IMG/VR virus record: IMGVR_UViG_3300020020_000039
Coordinates: 1-52,779 of that record
Origin: a virus
DNA: 52,779 nucleotides
Direction: 5' to 3' (one strand)
Positions within the stretch are counted from its first letter, which is position 1. Each line of letters begins with the position of its first letter. Shown piece by piece: positions 1-6,076 of this stretch. The position numbers and the translations under genes are program-made. Below the pieces are notes generated by a model. That model searched no databases and was not told where the DNA came from. It worked only from the letters and a program-made list of their open reading frames with translations.

Positions 1-6
1 GTAATT

Positions 7-59
7 AGAGAAGTGGTTTGGACGCCGGAAACGGTGGGAAGCAATTCCCCCACTTCTCT
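7..59 (+). ncRNA. Candidate three-way-junction RNA with two GNRA tetraloops, upstream of tRNA-Trp
   Basis: The 53-nt element folds exactly. Helix P1 is 10 bp (7-16 with 50-59). P2 is CGCCG/CGGTG closed by a GAAA tetraloop (23-27/32-36). P3 is GGAA/TTCC closed by a GCAA tetraloop (37-40/45-48). P2 and P3 abut with no linker, so they can stack. The only single-stranded junction bases are 17-22 and 49. It lies four bases before the tRNA-Trp acceptor stem, so RNase P processing of a polycistronic tRNA transcript would release it. It has no T tract (not a terminator), is too short for a tRNA, and lacks hammerhead core sequences. I do not recognise the class. The same element is present at 52654-52706. 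Confidence 0.5.
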
Positions 60-132
60 AATTACGGGGCAGCTTATGGAAGCGGCAGGTCTCCAAAACC
101 TTGTATGGAAAGAGTTCGATTCTCTTGTCCCG
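7..132. repeat. Terminal direct repeat, left copy (126 bp)
   Basis: These 126 bases are identical to 52654-52779 at the right end. This is what an assembler leaves when a circular or terminally redundant phage genome is written as a linear contig. It implies a unit length of 52,647 bp. The repeat carries the three-way-junction RNA element and nearly all of tRNA-Trp. Bases 1-6 lie outside it and do not match the bases preceding the right copy. A true direct terminal repeat at virion ends remains possible; read depth over the repeat would separate the two. Confidence 0.95.
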
Positions 133-134
133 TG
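64..134 (+). tRNA. tRNA-Trp (CCA)
   Basis: Acceptor stem 64-70/127-133 pairs over seven positions with one G-U. The anticodon loop is CTCCAAA with anticodon CCA. The T arm is AAGAG-TTCGATT-CTCTT. The discriminator is G134, the usual base for bacterial tRNA-Trp. The D arm is unusually short (GCTT-ATGG-AAGC) and the top anticodon-stem pair is a C-T mismatch. The CCA end is not encoded. First of four tightly spaced tRNA genes, probably co-transcribed. The right-end copy (from 52711) is cut two bases before its 3' end by the window edge. Confidence 0.85.
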
Positions 135-138
135 CTAT

Positions 139-212
139 GAACGGGTTCCCAATGTTGGTGATGGGTGTGGTCTGCAAAACCATAAACATCGGTTCGATTC
201 CGATTCCGTTCT
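139..212 (+). tRNA. tRNA-Cys (GCA)
   Basis: Canonical cloverleaf: acceptor GAACGGG/TCCGTTC, D arm CCCA/TGGG, anticodon stem GTGGT/ACCAT around loop CTGCAAA (anticodon GCA), T arm ATCGG-TTCGATT-CCGAT. Discriminator T212 is the expected U73 of bacterial tRNA-Cys. CCA is not encoded. Separated by only four bases from tRNA-Trp. Confidence 0.93.
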
Positions 213-217
213 CAATT

Positions 218-289
218 GGTAAGGTAGCTGAGATGGATTAGCGGGAGACTGAAAATCTCCAGAGATCAGATCGTTACTGATCCTTACCA
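218..289 (+). tRNA. tRNA-Phe (GAA)
   Basis: Acceptor GGTAAGG/CCTTACC; D stem GCTG/TAGC; anticodon stem GGAGA/TCTCC around loop CTGAAAA (anticodon GAA); T stem ATCAG/CTGAT. The T loop is ATCGTTA rather than the usual TTCGAAT form, so tertiary contacts may be weaker. Discriminator A289. CCA is not encoded. Confidence 0.88.
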
Positions 290-290
290 C

Positions 291-361
291 TTTCCTTTCG
301 TCTAATGGCAGGACGCTAGAATTTGGATCTGGAAATCGTGGTTCGAGTCCACGAGGGAAAA
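291..361 (+). tRNA. tRNA-Gln (TTG)
   Basis: Acceptor TTTCCTT/AGGGAAA; short D stem GTC/GAC; anticodon stem CTAGA/TCTGG around loop ATTTGGA (anticodon TTG); T arm CGTGG-TTCGAGT-CCACG. Discriminator A361. CCA is not encoded. Last tRNA of the cluster; no terminator is seen immediately after it. Confidence 0.92.
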
Positions 362-792
362 CTTTTTATGATTTCATTATGACAAAATATTTAGCTAAAA
401 ATTAGCTAAAATGCTTAGTTTTACCTAAGGTTTCAAACGGTCTTTTCCTGATTAGTAGCGAGGCTGAATAGCTACCAAATAAGAGGTTTCGGGTATTAGT
501 TCTTAGCCGACTTTGTTTTGCCAGAAATGGACTTTGATGAGGCGGTGAACATAAAGAAGCACCAGTGTGCGCAATGTCTTAGGGGTTGACAACGCATGAC
601 CTTAAAAGTTCGATGGAAAATTTTTTCGTCGAGCAATTTCTACTCTTTTTTCGCTTCTTTTTGCTGGTTGAGGGATACAGATTGGACTATTATCATAGCA
701 ATAATCATCAGCGGCTACATTGATTATTGAGTTGTTCCTAAAGATTTAAGGGATATAAAACCCCTGCTATGCTCGTTACTCAAAATAATACT
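362..792. other. Non-coding spacer after the tRNA cluster
   Basis: No convincing gene on either strand. It contains a tandem pair of TTAGCTAAAA (391-400 and 402-411) and a small hairpin GTAGC/GCTAC near 455-475. It may hold untranslated leader or recombination sites belonging to the neighbouring attP-integrase region, but nothing in the sequence proves a function. Confidence 0.5.
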
Positions 793-800
793 TACATTTG
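793..800 (+). promoter_or_regulatory. Bacteroidetes-type -7 promoter box
   Basis: TACATTTG is an exact match to the Bacteroidetes -7 consensus TAnnTTTG. No good -33 TTTG lies at the expected distance, so the match could be chance. If real, transcription would start near 807, just before a GTCAA/TTGAC hairpin and a terminator. Confidence 0.3.
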
Positions 801-804
801 TACT

Positions 805-876
805 GTCAACTCCTATTGACATCAGTTGTTCGCAATTGATTGGCCTTACTTCTTCAGCGAAGTGGGGCCTTTTTTA
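805..876 (+). ncRNA. Candidate ~70-nt small RNA or leader attenuator
   Basis: A -7 box at 793-800 is followed by a hairpin (GTCAA 805-809 with TTGAC 816-820) and a strong intrinsic terminator (842-876). Promoter, hairpin and terminator within 85 bp is the layout of a short regulatory RNA. It could equally be an attenuator for the small gene beginning around 887. No homologue is recognised. Confidence 0.3.
842..876 (+). terminator. Rho-independent terminator
   Basis: An 11-bp stem, GGCCTTACTTC with GAAGTGGGGCC (two G-U pairs), has a 6-base loop and is followed by TTTTTTA. Confidence 0.8.
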
Positions 877-886
877 TCTTTGTAAC

Positions 887-1138
887 GTGTCCCAATTCAC
901 AATAACAATTAAAGGAAACGATAAGAGTTTAACCTTCTTGGTTGAGCACCTAGTAAACTGGCAGAAGTTCCACCGATTTTTAATAAAAGGAAAGAACGGG
1001 CAAATAACAATAACAAAATTCAACGGACAGTGGAAACAGGAATCAGGGAGAGTTCCGAAGACAGAACCTGGAAAACTTTCTTTGGGGTATATTATAAGGG
1101 AGTTGGAAAGTTATCTACGAAATAAAAAGGCCGGATAG
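887..1138 (+). CDS. Hypothetical protein (83 aa)
   Basis: The frame is open well upstream, but the upstream part lies inside the terminator hairpin. The GTG at 887 is therefore the most plausible start; the protein has no internal Met. The product is small, basic and beta-rich by appearance (repeated FTITIKG and GQITITKF patterns), with a C-terminal helix LGYIIRELESYLRNKK. No family is recognised. The stop codon sits in the loop of a GCCGG/CCGGC hairpin. It is separated from the integrase by the candidate attP region, so it may be expressed independently. Confidence 0.5.
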   Translation: MSQFTITIKGNDKSLTFLVEHLVNWQKFHRFLIKGKNGQITITKFNGQWKQESGRVPKTEPGKLSLGYIIRELESYLRNKKAG

Positions 1139-1222
1139 ACCGGCGAACCACCCTCTCCACTTCAGGATTGATGGGTAGGGCGAAGGTACTAAAATTCATT
1201 TATTGGACGTTCCATGTGAAAT

Positions 1223-1233
1223 CCGTGACAGAT
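1223..1233 (+). repeat. 11-bp direct repeat flanking attP core, copy 1
   Basis: CCGTGACAGAT is repeated exactly at 1376-1386. The two copies sit on either side of the tRNA-end-like core, an arrangement expected of integrase arm-type sites. The role is inferred from position only. Confidence 0.4.
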
Positions 1234-1250
1234 TGCATTTTTAAACATAA

Positions 1251-1273
1251 GTTCGAGCCCGGTCACCTCCACT
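1251..1273 (+). promoter_or_regulatory. Candidate attP core with tRNA 3'-end identity
   Basis: The segment starting GTTCGAGCCCGGTCACCTCC reads as the T loop, 3' T stem, 3' acceptor strand and discriminator of a tRNA or tmRNA gene. The matching 5' half is absent here, as expected for a phage attachment site that restores a host tRNA 3' end on integration. The tyrosine integrase starts 112 bp downstream and 11-bp direct repeats flank the core. Strong by context; the target tRNA is not identified. Confidence 0.6.
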
Positions 1274-1276
1274 GAT

Positions 1277-1302
1277 AACCAGTCTATTACGGCTGGTTTT
1301 TT
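1277..1302 (+). terminator. Rho-independent terminator beside attP core
   Basis: The 8-bp stem AACCAGTC/GGCTGGTT (one G-U pair) with a 6-base loop ends in a run of six T. It lies directly after the tRNA-end-like core, so after integration it could serve as the terminator of the host tRNA gene. Confidence 0.7.
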
Positions 1303-1375
1303 AGTTTTCATAGGGTAGAACATATTTGGATGTGGTTAAAAGTTACTACCTTCCATGACATAACCATGCAAAAAA

Positions 1376-1386
1376 CCGTGACAGAT
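1376..1386 (+). repeat. 11-bp direct repeat flanking attP core, copy 2
   Basis: Second exact copy of CCGTGACAGAT. It overlaps the first codon of the integrase gene, so integrase binding here could also repress its own synthesis. That is inference from position. Confidence 0.4.
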
Positions 1387-2542
1387 GTCAACCATAAAAC
1401 CATACCTCGATCAAAGAACACCACGAAAATCTAACCTCTACCCCCTTTTCCTTATCGTGCAGCACGAAGGTCGGCAAAGATTCATAAAGACAGGGTTTAA
1501 AATACAGGTCAGCCAGTGGGCTAAAAATAGGGTTGTGAAGCATCCCGACGCTACATTTATTAACGCTAGGGTTTCTGATATCATTAACGAGGCCAATAGG
1601 CATTTTGCGGATTGCCTGTTAAATAACAAACCAGCGAGAATTGATTTGATCGGAACCGGGCGTACTTCTTACTCTTTCCCGCAGTACATCGAACACCGGG
1701 CGCAACAGTTAAAGGAACGTGAAATGGTTATTATGTATAAGAAGTTTAACCGGCTGGCAAAAGAAATAAGAGATTGTTTCGGGGATATTAGTTTCTCAGA
1801 AATGAAGGGAGATAAATTAAGAACACTGGAGCAGCACATGATAAAAAACGGGAACGCACCAAACACCAGGAATAAAAAGTTTAAGATGATCGGGGAGATA
1901 TACGGGCAGGGGATCGCTGAAGGAAAAGCGGACGGACTCAACCCGTTTAAAGAGTACAGTATAAAAACTACTCCCGTTAAAAAGGAAAAGTTAACGGTTG
2001 ACGAAATAAAGAAGATAGAAAATTGTGAGGTGTTCGGAGATAACGAAATAGCAAGGGATATGTTTTTGTTTTCCTACTACTGCAAGGGAGCTAGATTTTC
2101 AGATGTTCTTTTCCTAGAGAATAAATCTATTAAAGAAGGTAGGGTATTTATCACCGCAGGGAAAACCGGAAAGCACATGAGTATTAAGATCCACGCAAAA
2201 CTTCAGGCGTTAATAGATAAGTACGCCAGCGCTAAAGGATATTTATTTCCTCTTGCTACTAAGCCCGCATCAATAACAGAACGAGTGTCTATCTCAGGAA
2301 CTTGGAACACGATAGTAAATAGAAATCTAAAAATGGTGGCGGCAATCGCTAAGATCAAAACAACACTTACCTTTCATCTCAGCCGCCACGCATTTGCTTA
2401 CCACCTAAAATTAAACGAGGCGAATATATTTGTCATTCAGGAAAGTCTTGGTCATAGCTCAATAAAAACAACTGAGCAGTATTTAAAAGGATTAGGGGAC
2501 GAAAGATTAGATAAAGAAATGGGGAAGTTGTATGGGGATTAA
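1385..2542 (+). CDS. int: Tyrosine site-specific integrase
   Basis: Catalyses recombination between attP and the host attB. The N-terminal ~90 residues match the arm-DNA-binding domain typical of Bacteroidetes integrases (YPLFLIVQHEGRQRFIKTG). A SAM-like core-binding domain follows at about 95-195, then the catalytic domain. Visible catalytic residues are R237 (GARFSD), K260 in the beta hairpin, H331 and R334 (HLSRH), H357 (LGH) and the nucleophile Y366 (TTEQYLKG). The length of 385 aa is normal for the family, so the enzyme looks intact. The last four bases overlap the convergent esterase gene. The candidate attP lies just upstream, the usual phage arrangement. Confidence 0.95.
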   Translation: MSTIKPYLDQRTPRKSNLYPLFLIVQHEGRQRFIKTGFKIQVSQWAKNRVVKHPDATFINARVSDIINEANRHFADCLLNNKPARIDLIGTGRTSYSFPQYIEHRAQQLKEREMVIMYKKFNRLAKEIRDCFGDISFSEMKGDKLRTLEQHMIKNGNAPNTRNKKFKMIGEIYGQGIAEGKADGLNPFKEYSIKTTPVKKEKLTVDEIKKIENCEVFGDNEIARDMFLFSYYCKGARFSDVLFLENKSIKEGRVFITAGKTGKHMSIKIHAKLQALIDKYASAKGYLFPLATKPASITERVSISGTWNTIVNRNLKMVAAIAKIKTTLTFHLSRHAFAYHLKLNEANIFVIQESLGHSSIKTTEQYLKGLGDERLDKEMGKLYGD

Positions 2543-3174
2543 TTTAGAAAAGGCTCCATCTCTTTCATCCATATCTTGTACCCCTTACTATTAATATGAA
2601 GCCCATCGAATGATAAGGAATCAAAGTTTACCATCTTGCTATGTAAGTCAAGGTATTTTACTTTATACTTTTCGCACAGTTTCTGAAGTTCAGTATTAAC
2701 GGTCTTAATATCTGCGTTCCATTTATTGTAATCTCCGCTCATTGGCAGTAAAGAGATAACTATCGCCTCATATTTCGCTCTCATTAATATAGTGTCGTAG
2801 TTGTTAAGTAACGTCTCTTTACTCACCCCGTTTTTAATATCATTCTCCCCTATCAGGATAAACACTTTCGAAGGACAGCTTTGATAGATTGCCCCTATCC
2901 TGTTTTTTAAATGCTCCGTTGTGTTTCCGCTAATCCCCCTGTTCTTAAATTTACTCCCGTATAACTCAACGGGGAACGCTTCTGTAATGCTATTGCCTAA
3001 AAAAACTACATCCCCGCTATCTATTGGCATAAGTTTAAAAACATCATTCTTGGTTTGATTGTAGGTATCGCTGGTGTTTATAGTTTGTGGTTTAGGAGCA
3101 AGCCTTCTGGCAACGATAAAAGCGAAGCCAGCGGTTGACAGTGCCAGTAGCGAGTAAAAAAGGGTTTTGTACAT
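2539..3174 (-). CDS. SGNH/GDSL-family hydrolase, membrane anchored
   Basis: 211 aa. An N-terminal hydrophobic segment (residues 4-22) is an uncleaved signal or anchor, placing the catalytic domain outside the inner membrane. SGNH blocks are all present: S62 in GNSITE, the block II glycine in NRGISGNTT, N111 in GEND, and D190/H193 in DGLHINSKGY. The family hydrolyses ester bonds such as acyl or acetyl groups on lipids and glycans; the substrate here is unknown. It follows the secreted-protein gene by two bases and belongs to the minus-strand group headed by the repressor, so it may be expressed in the prophage state. Lysogenic conversion of the cell surface is a reasonable inference. Confidence 0.88.
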   Translation of the reverse strand: MYKTLFYSLLALSTAGFAFIVARRLAPKPQTINTSDTYNQTKNDVFKLMPIDSGDVVFLGNSITEAFPVELYGSKFKNRGISGNTTEHLKNRIGAIYQSCPSKVFILIGENDIKNGVSKETLLNNYDTILMRAKYEAIVISLLPMSGDYNKWNADIKTVNTELQKLCEKYKVKYLDLHSKMVNFDSLSFDGLHINSKGYKIWMKEMEPFLN

Positions 3175-3176
3175 TA

Positions 3177-3608
3177 CTAATTACTTCTTTCGTAAATAAG
3201 ATCCGAACTCATTTTACTTGCTAATCCGTGAACAACAGTCCACGCCTGCCCGGTAGCGGTTGATGATTGAAACCGTCCCTTCTTTGTAGCGGGGTAGCCT
3301 AAAGGCTCATCTTTTAATATGGTATTCTCCAGTGTAAACGTGGTATTAATACGGGCTGACGAGTCAACTATCCGAACGTAAACAATAATAGTGGTCAGCC
3401 AAACCCCCTTTGTCATCTTGGGTTCCGTCTTTACAGTTAACAGATCATTGTCCTTCTTATCAATTACAAATCCTTCATTCATCAAAACTTCACAGGCCGT
3501 CTTGAAAGAAACATTTTTAGCTATTATTATATTGTCACCTCTCGTTTGCGCAATCGCTTGCGTGGAAAACACTAAGACGAGAAAAAAAATAATTGGTTGC
3601 GTTGACAT
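3177..3608 (-). CDS. Secreted hypothetical protein (143 aa)
   Basis: The start at 3608 is chosen because it gives a clean signal peptide (MSTQPIIFFLVLVFSTQAIA, cleavage before Q); the frame also continues 23 codons upstream. The mature protein of about 122 residues is beta-rich and polar, with no recognised domain. It is coupled to the SGNH hydrolase gene downstream. Upstream in its leader is a near-perfect palindrome ACCCACTAGCGGGT (3630-3643), a possible operator. A periplasmic partner of the hydrolase or a superinfection-exclusion factor is possible, but nothing in the sequence proves it. Confidence 0.7.
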   Translation of the reverse strand: MSTQPIIFFLVLVFSTQAIAQTRGDNIIIAKNVSFKTACEVLMNEGFVIDKKDNDLLTVKTEPKMTKGVWLTTIIVYVRIVDSSARINTTFTLENTILKDEPLGYPATKKGRFQSSTATGQAWTVVHGLASKMSSDLIYERSN

Positions 3609-3629
3609 ATATTTTTTGATTATTGTTCT

Positions 3630-3643
3630 ACCCACTAGCGGGT
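3630..3643. promoter_or_regulatory. Palindrome upstream of the secreted-protein/esterase pair
   Basis: ACCCACTAGCGGGT is a 14-bp palindrome with one mismatched pair. It lies 22 bp upstream of the chosen start of the minus-strand secreted-protein gene. It could be a repressor site or a small hairpin; no T tract follows. Confidence 0.3.
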
Positions 3644-3782
3644 ATTTGCATTTATTTAAGGGTAATTTTTTGCACAATTTGAGGATGATATTATTTCTTT
3701 ATATAGCTTTACTTTAGAGCGAAGGGTAAAATCTTGTTACTGGTATTTTCACTTACCTCACCCTTAATACATATTCTAATGG

Positions 3783-4415
3783 TCATGAACCCCGTTTGCT
3801 GCGCTTGCCCGCATTTCCGGTCTGGTTGCGTTTGTCCTTTCCTTCGTATTGTTGATGAAATCCCATTCTGCTCTCATCCTTTACAAGCTGCGAAAGAGTC
3901 GAAAACTTCTCGACAATCGTTTTCTCGAAAACTTGAAATTTTCCTTCGATCCCATTTGAACTCGTCTTTATTTCTATTATCATCTTTTCCTGGTTCTGTC
4001 GGATAGCCTCAACTGTCAGGCTAATGGTCTCTATTTTTTCAATAACAAATTCCTGATTCTTTTCCAAGATTGTATTTTGCCTGTTCATGACAACGGTTTG
4101 GGTCTCTACCAAACCGTTTTGTTTTTCCATAAGAAGTACAATAAACTTCATCATCTTATCTAAAAGAGATTGGTGAGTTTCTTGGGAAGGTTCAGAAGGC
4201 GTTTCCTCCTTGTCGGTTTTTTCGTCACTACCATTAAAAAAATACCCTTCTTTTAAATTCAGTGCCTTTTCTATCTGCTTTATACGCTTAACAGAGGGCG
4301 TTTTGTCCTCCCAATAGAGGTAAGTTGTCCTAGCAACCCCTATTTTATTGGCTAATTCTTCCGGGCTTAAACCGGCTGAAAGCCTTGCCTGTCTTATCTT
4401 TTCGTGAATCTGCAT
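3783..4415 (-). CDS. XRE-family HTH repressor (CI-like)
   Basis: 210 aa from the ATG at 4415. Residues 3-58 form an XRE/Cro-CI helix-turn-helix (IRQARLSAGLSPEELANKIG then ARTTYLYWE). A long charged, heptad-rich region (about 85-185) then looks like coiled coil suited to oligomerisation. No peptidase (LexA-like) domain is seen, so induction is unlikely to be simple RecA-stimulated self-cleavage. It is transcribed divergently from a small Cro-like gene, with operator-like TTTCGTC repeats between them, which supports a role as the lysogeny repressor. Confidence 0.85.
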   Translation of the reverse strand: MQIHEKIRQARLSAGLSPEELANKIGVARTTYLYWEDKTPSVKRIKQIEKALNLKEGYFFNGSDEKTDKEETPSEPSQETHQSLLDKMMKFIVLLMEKQNGLVETQTVVMNRQNTILEKNQEFVIEKIETISLTVEAIRQNQEKMIIEIKTSSNGIEGKFQVFEKTIVEKFSTLSQLVKDESRMGFHQQYEGKDKRNQTGNAGKRSKRGS

Positions 4416-4433
4416 GGTTTGGGTTGTAAAAAA

Positions 4434-4490
4434 TTTCGTCAAATTGAAAAAATATTTGACGAAAAGTTTGGCAATGTCGAAAATTTCGTC
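4434..4490. promoter_or_regulatory. Operator region of the lysogeny switch (TTTCGTC half-sites)
   Basis: An inverted repeat with perfect 11-bp arms, TTTCGTCAAAT (4434-4444) and ATTTGACGAAA (4454-4464), separated by 9 bp, is followed by a second near-palindrome GTCGAAAATTTCGTC (4476-4490). A further GACGAAA lies at 4536-4542 inside the start of the plus-strand gene. All sit between the divergent repressor and the Cro-like gene, so they are the obvious binding sites for one or both regulators. Confidence 0.7.
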
Positions 4491-4524
4491 TTACTTTACT
4501 TTCTGTAAAACAAATGTAAATAAA

Positions 4525-4743
4525 ATGGAAGCAATGACGAAACCGACAAAGAGAAAAAGCGTAAAACTCACTCCTGACGAATTCAAGGCATTCAAGCAAT
4601 ACAGAAAGACTTTTAATACTGATGTTGAATTTGCGGAATCAATAGGAATTAGAAGAGAGATATTGATAAGACTCGGCTACACTGGTTCGGCATCGCCTGA
4701 AACAATAGAGAAGGTACGCGCAAAGTTGCCCATCGCAGATTAA
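4525..4743 (+). CDS. Cro-like small regulator
   Basis: 72 aa from the ATG at 4525; an upstream extension of the frame crosses the operator sites and is rejected. The sequence around FKQYRKTFNTDVEFAESIGI and REILIRLGYTGSASPETIEK has the spacing of a compact helix-turn-helix. The N-terminus is very basic. It is first in the rightward early operon, opposite the repressor, the usual place for cro. The family match is moderate; the role rests mainly on position. Confidence 0.65.
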   Translation: MEAMTKPTKRKSVKLTPDEFKAFKQYRKTFNTDVEFAESIGIRREILIRLGYTGSASPETIEKVRAKLPIAD

Positions 4744-4806
4744 AAACGGGACGTGCAAGATACTATCACAGAAAACAAAAGTCAATACAACTAACTGGTA
4801 GTTTTT

Positions 4807-4986
4807 ATGGAACTCATAACGGTAAAAGAATTGGCGGTTAAACTAAAAACAACTGACGGCAACGTAAGAAAGATGTGCCGGGAAAGGAAGTTGCCATATT
4901 CAAAGATTCCGGGAATAGGAATAAGGTTTAACCAGAGCGAGATAGAATCATTCATTGCAAAGAAGACGATCAAACAAACCGCCTAA
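4807..4986 (+). CDS. Excisionase-like HTH protein (59 aa)
   Basis: The 59-residue product begins MELITVKELAVKLKTTDGNV and continues RKMCRERKLPYSKIPG, then RFNQSEIESFIAKK. This is the winged helix-turn-helix pattern of the HTH_17/excisionase family (MerR-like DNA binding). It follows the Cro-like gene and would be expressed early in lytic growth or induction, when excision is needed. Directionality factor is the best inference; a small transcription regulator is the alternative. Confidence 0.75.
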   Translation: MELITVKELAVKLKTTDGNVRKMCRERKLPYSKIPGIGIRFNQSEIESFIAKKTIKQTA

Positions 4987-5020
4987 CACCTCTATTAAAG
5001 AATTGATTAAAAACTAGCGT

Positions 5021-5248
5021 ATGAAAGTTTTATGTATCGACTCTAAAAACTTAGGCAATGATGATTGCCCGCAATTAGAAGAGGGTGAAGTGTACGAGGT
5101 GGTAGGCTATGCTAAAGGTCCAACTACCGGATATAACTACTACCGTCTTAACGTAAACTATCCGTGGGCTTATTGGGATAAGCGCTTCATCCCCTGTTCC
5201 GAAATCGAAGAAGAACAACTCGAATATTCAAAAATGCAAATATCATAA
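5021..5248 (+). CDS. Conserved-type phage hypothetical protein (75 aa)
   Basis: Begins MKVLCIDSKNLGNDDCPQLE and contains GEVYEVVGYAKG and YYRLNV, a small beta-barrel-like pattern seen in many short phage proteins of unknown role. Acidic C-terminus. It lies in the early rightward operon after the excisionase-like gene. No function can be assigned. Confidence 0.7.
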   Translation: MKVLCIDSKNLGNDDCPQLEEGEVYEVVGYAKGPTTGYNYYRLNVNYPWAYWDKRFIPCSEIEEEQLEYSKMQIS

Positions 5249-5252
5249 ACCT

Positions 5253-5342
5253 ATGACTACTAAAATCGCCATTGTCTTTTTCATGCTCTCCTGTATAGGA
5301 CTGATCATGACTTATGTAAACAGAAAAAACTTTTATAAATAA
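5253..5342 (+). CDS. Very small membrane protein (29 aa)
   Basis: One hydrophobic segment (IAIVFFMLSCIGLIMTYV) followed by a basic tail RKNFYK, typical of a single-span inner-membrane peptide. It fits tightly between neighbours (4 bp after the previous stop, 16 bp before the next start). Too short for homology; called on spacing and composition. Confidence 0.45.
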   Translation: MTTKIAIVFFMLSCIGLIMTYVNRKNFYK

Positions 5343-5358
5343 CCTACAAACCAAAGTT

Positions 5359-5757
5359 ATGACCAAAGCCGAATTTTTAAAAGATGTTGAGCATGAAGTT
5401 GAGATGCTGAAGAAACATGCGACTAAAGAGGAGTTGAATAGATTGGATTTTGTCAACCTAGACCCCGCCGATGGTATGTGTTGTATCTACGGACAAGCTA
5501 CCGGCCATTGCAGATCGAATAGGGCGCAAGATTTAATTCTTAAATGCTGTAAGCGTGTTGTTGCTTTTGATGGGGATATTCCAGGCGAACCCTTCAGCCA
5601 ATCTATCAAACCATTTATTAACGGCGCACCGTCGCTATCAAATATTGACAGTTGCCACCACATTTCTTCCATCGAGTCGTATATCATGCTTAAAGGAGCA
5701 AAGAACCAAAACATAATCAAATACCTGAAAGGCGAAACAAAAACCCTAACCCTCTAA
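5359..5757 (+). CDS. Hypothetical protein (132 aa)
   Basis: The N-terminal third is helical and charged (MTKAEFLKDVEHEVEMLKKH). The middle is cysteine- and glycine-containing (DGMCCIYGQATGHC, LKCCKRV). There are no recognised catalytic motifs, though the Cys/His content (C-C-C-H-C-C-C) could bind metal. Early operon position. Confidence 0.7.
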   Translation: MTKAEFLKDVEHEVEMLKKHATKEELNRLDFVNLDPADGMCCIYGQATGHCRSNRAQDLILKCCKRVVAFDGDIPGEPFSQSIKPFINGAPSLSNIDSCHHISSIESYIMLKGAKNQNIIKYLKGETKTLTL

Positions 5758-5768
5758 ACCCCCTTCCC

Positions 5769-6035
5769 ATGTCAGACACATTATTTGAAGAACTAGCAAC
5801 AATGACAAAGGCTAACCAATACGACGCTATCAAAGAAGAGTACAAAAGATTGCAGGAAAGCGAGAAGGAGTTGAAGGCAAAGATTCAGGTGCTTGAGCAA
5901 AGTATAAGGGCAGATCACGAGTTCCCTTGTGAAAGTTGTGTAACGGGAGAATATAAACAGGTAGGGCATGTCCAACCGAGTGGACGGGTAAATTATGAAT
6001 GTAACGAATGCAGTCACGAAGTATCGTTTCCATAA
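5769..6035 (+). CDS. Coiled coil plus zinc-ribbon protein (88 aa)
   Basis: Residues 15-50 form a charged heptad helix (EEYKRLQESEKELKAKIQVLEQ). The C-terminal part has two CxxC pairs (CESC and CNEC) separated by about 22 residues, the pattern of a zinc ribbon. A small nucleic-acid or protein-binding factor is likely; the partner is unknown. Confidence 0.7.
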   Translation: MSDTLFEELATMTKANQYDAIKEEYKRLQESEKELKAKIQVLEQSIRADHEFPCESCVTGEYKQVGHVQPSGRVNYECNECSHEVSFP

Positions 6036-6076
6036 TCAACAAAGCATCTAAATAACTAACAATAAATCCTCAGAAA

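Noticed and set aside
7-59. Hammerhead ribozyme or degenerate tRNA at the left end
   Set aside because: No CTGATGA/GAAA core in the junction on either strand, and at 53 nt with no anticodon arm it cannot be a tRNA; kept as an unclassified RNA.
13-222. Plus-strand open frame of 69 codons over the tRNA cluster
   Set aside because: It runs across tRNA-Trp and tRNA-Cys, both with well-paired cloverleaves; coding there is not credible.
3391-4006. Two plus-strand open frames opposite the secreted protein and repressor genes
   Set aside because: They are antisense to genes with a clear signal peptide and HTH, and have no recognisable domains.
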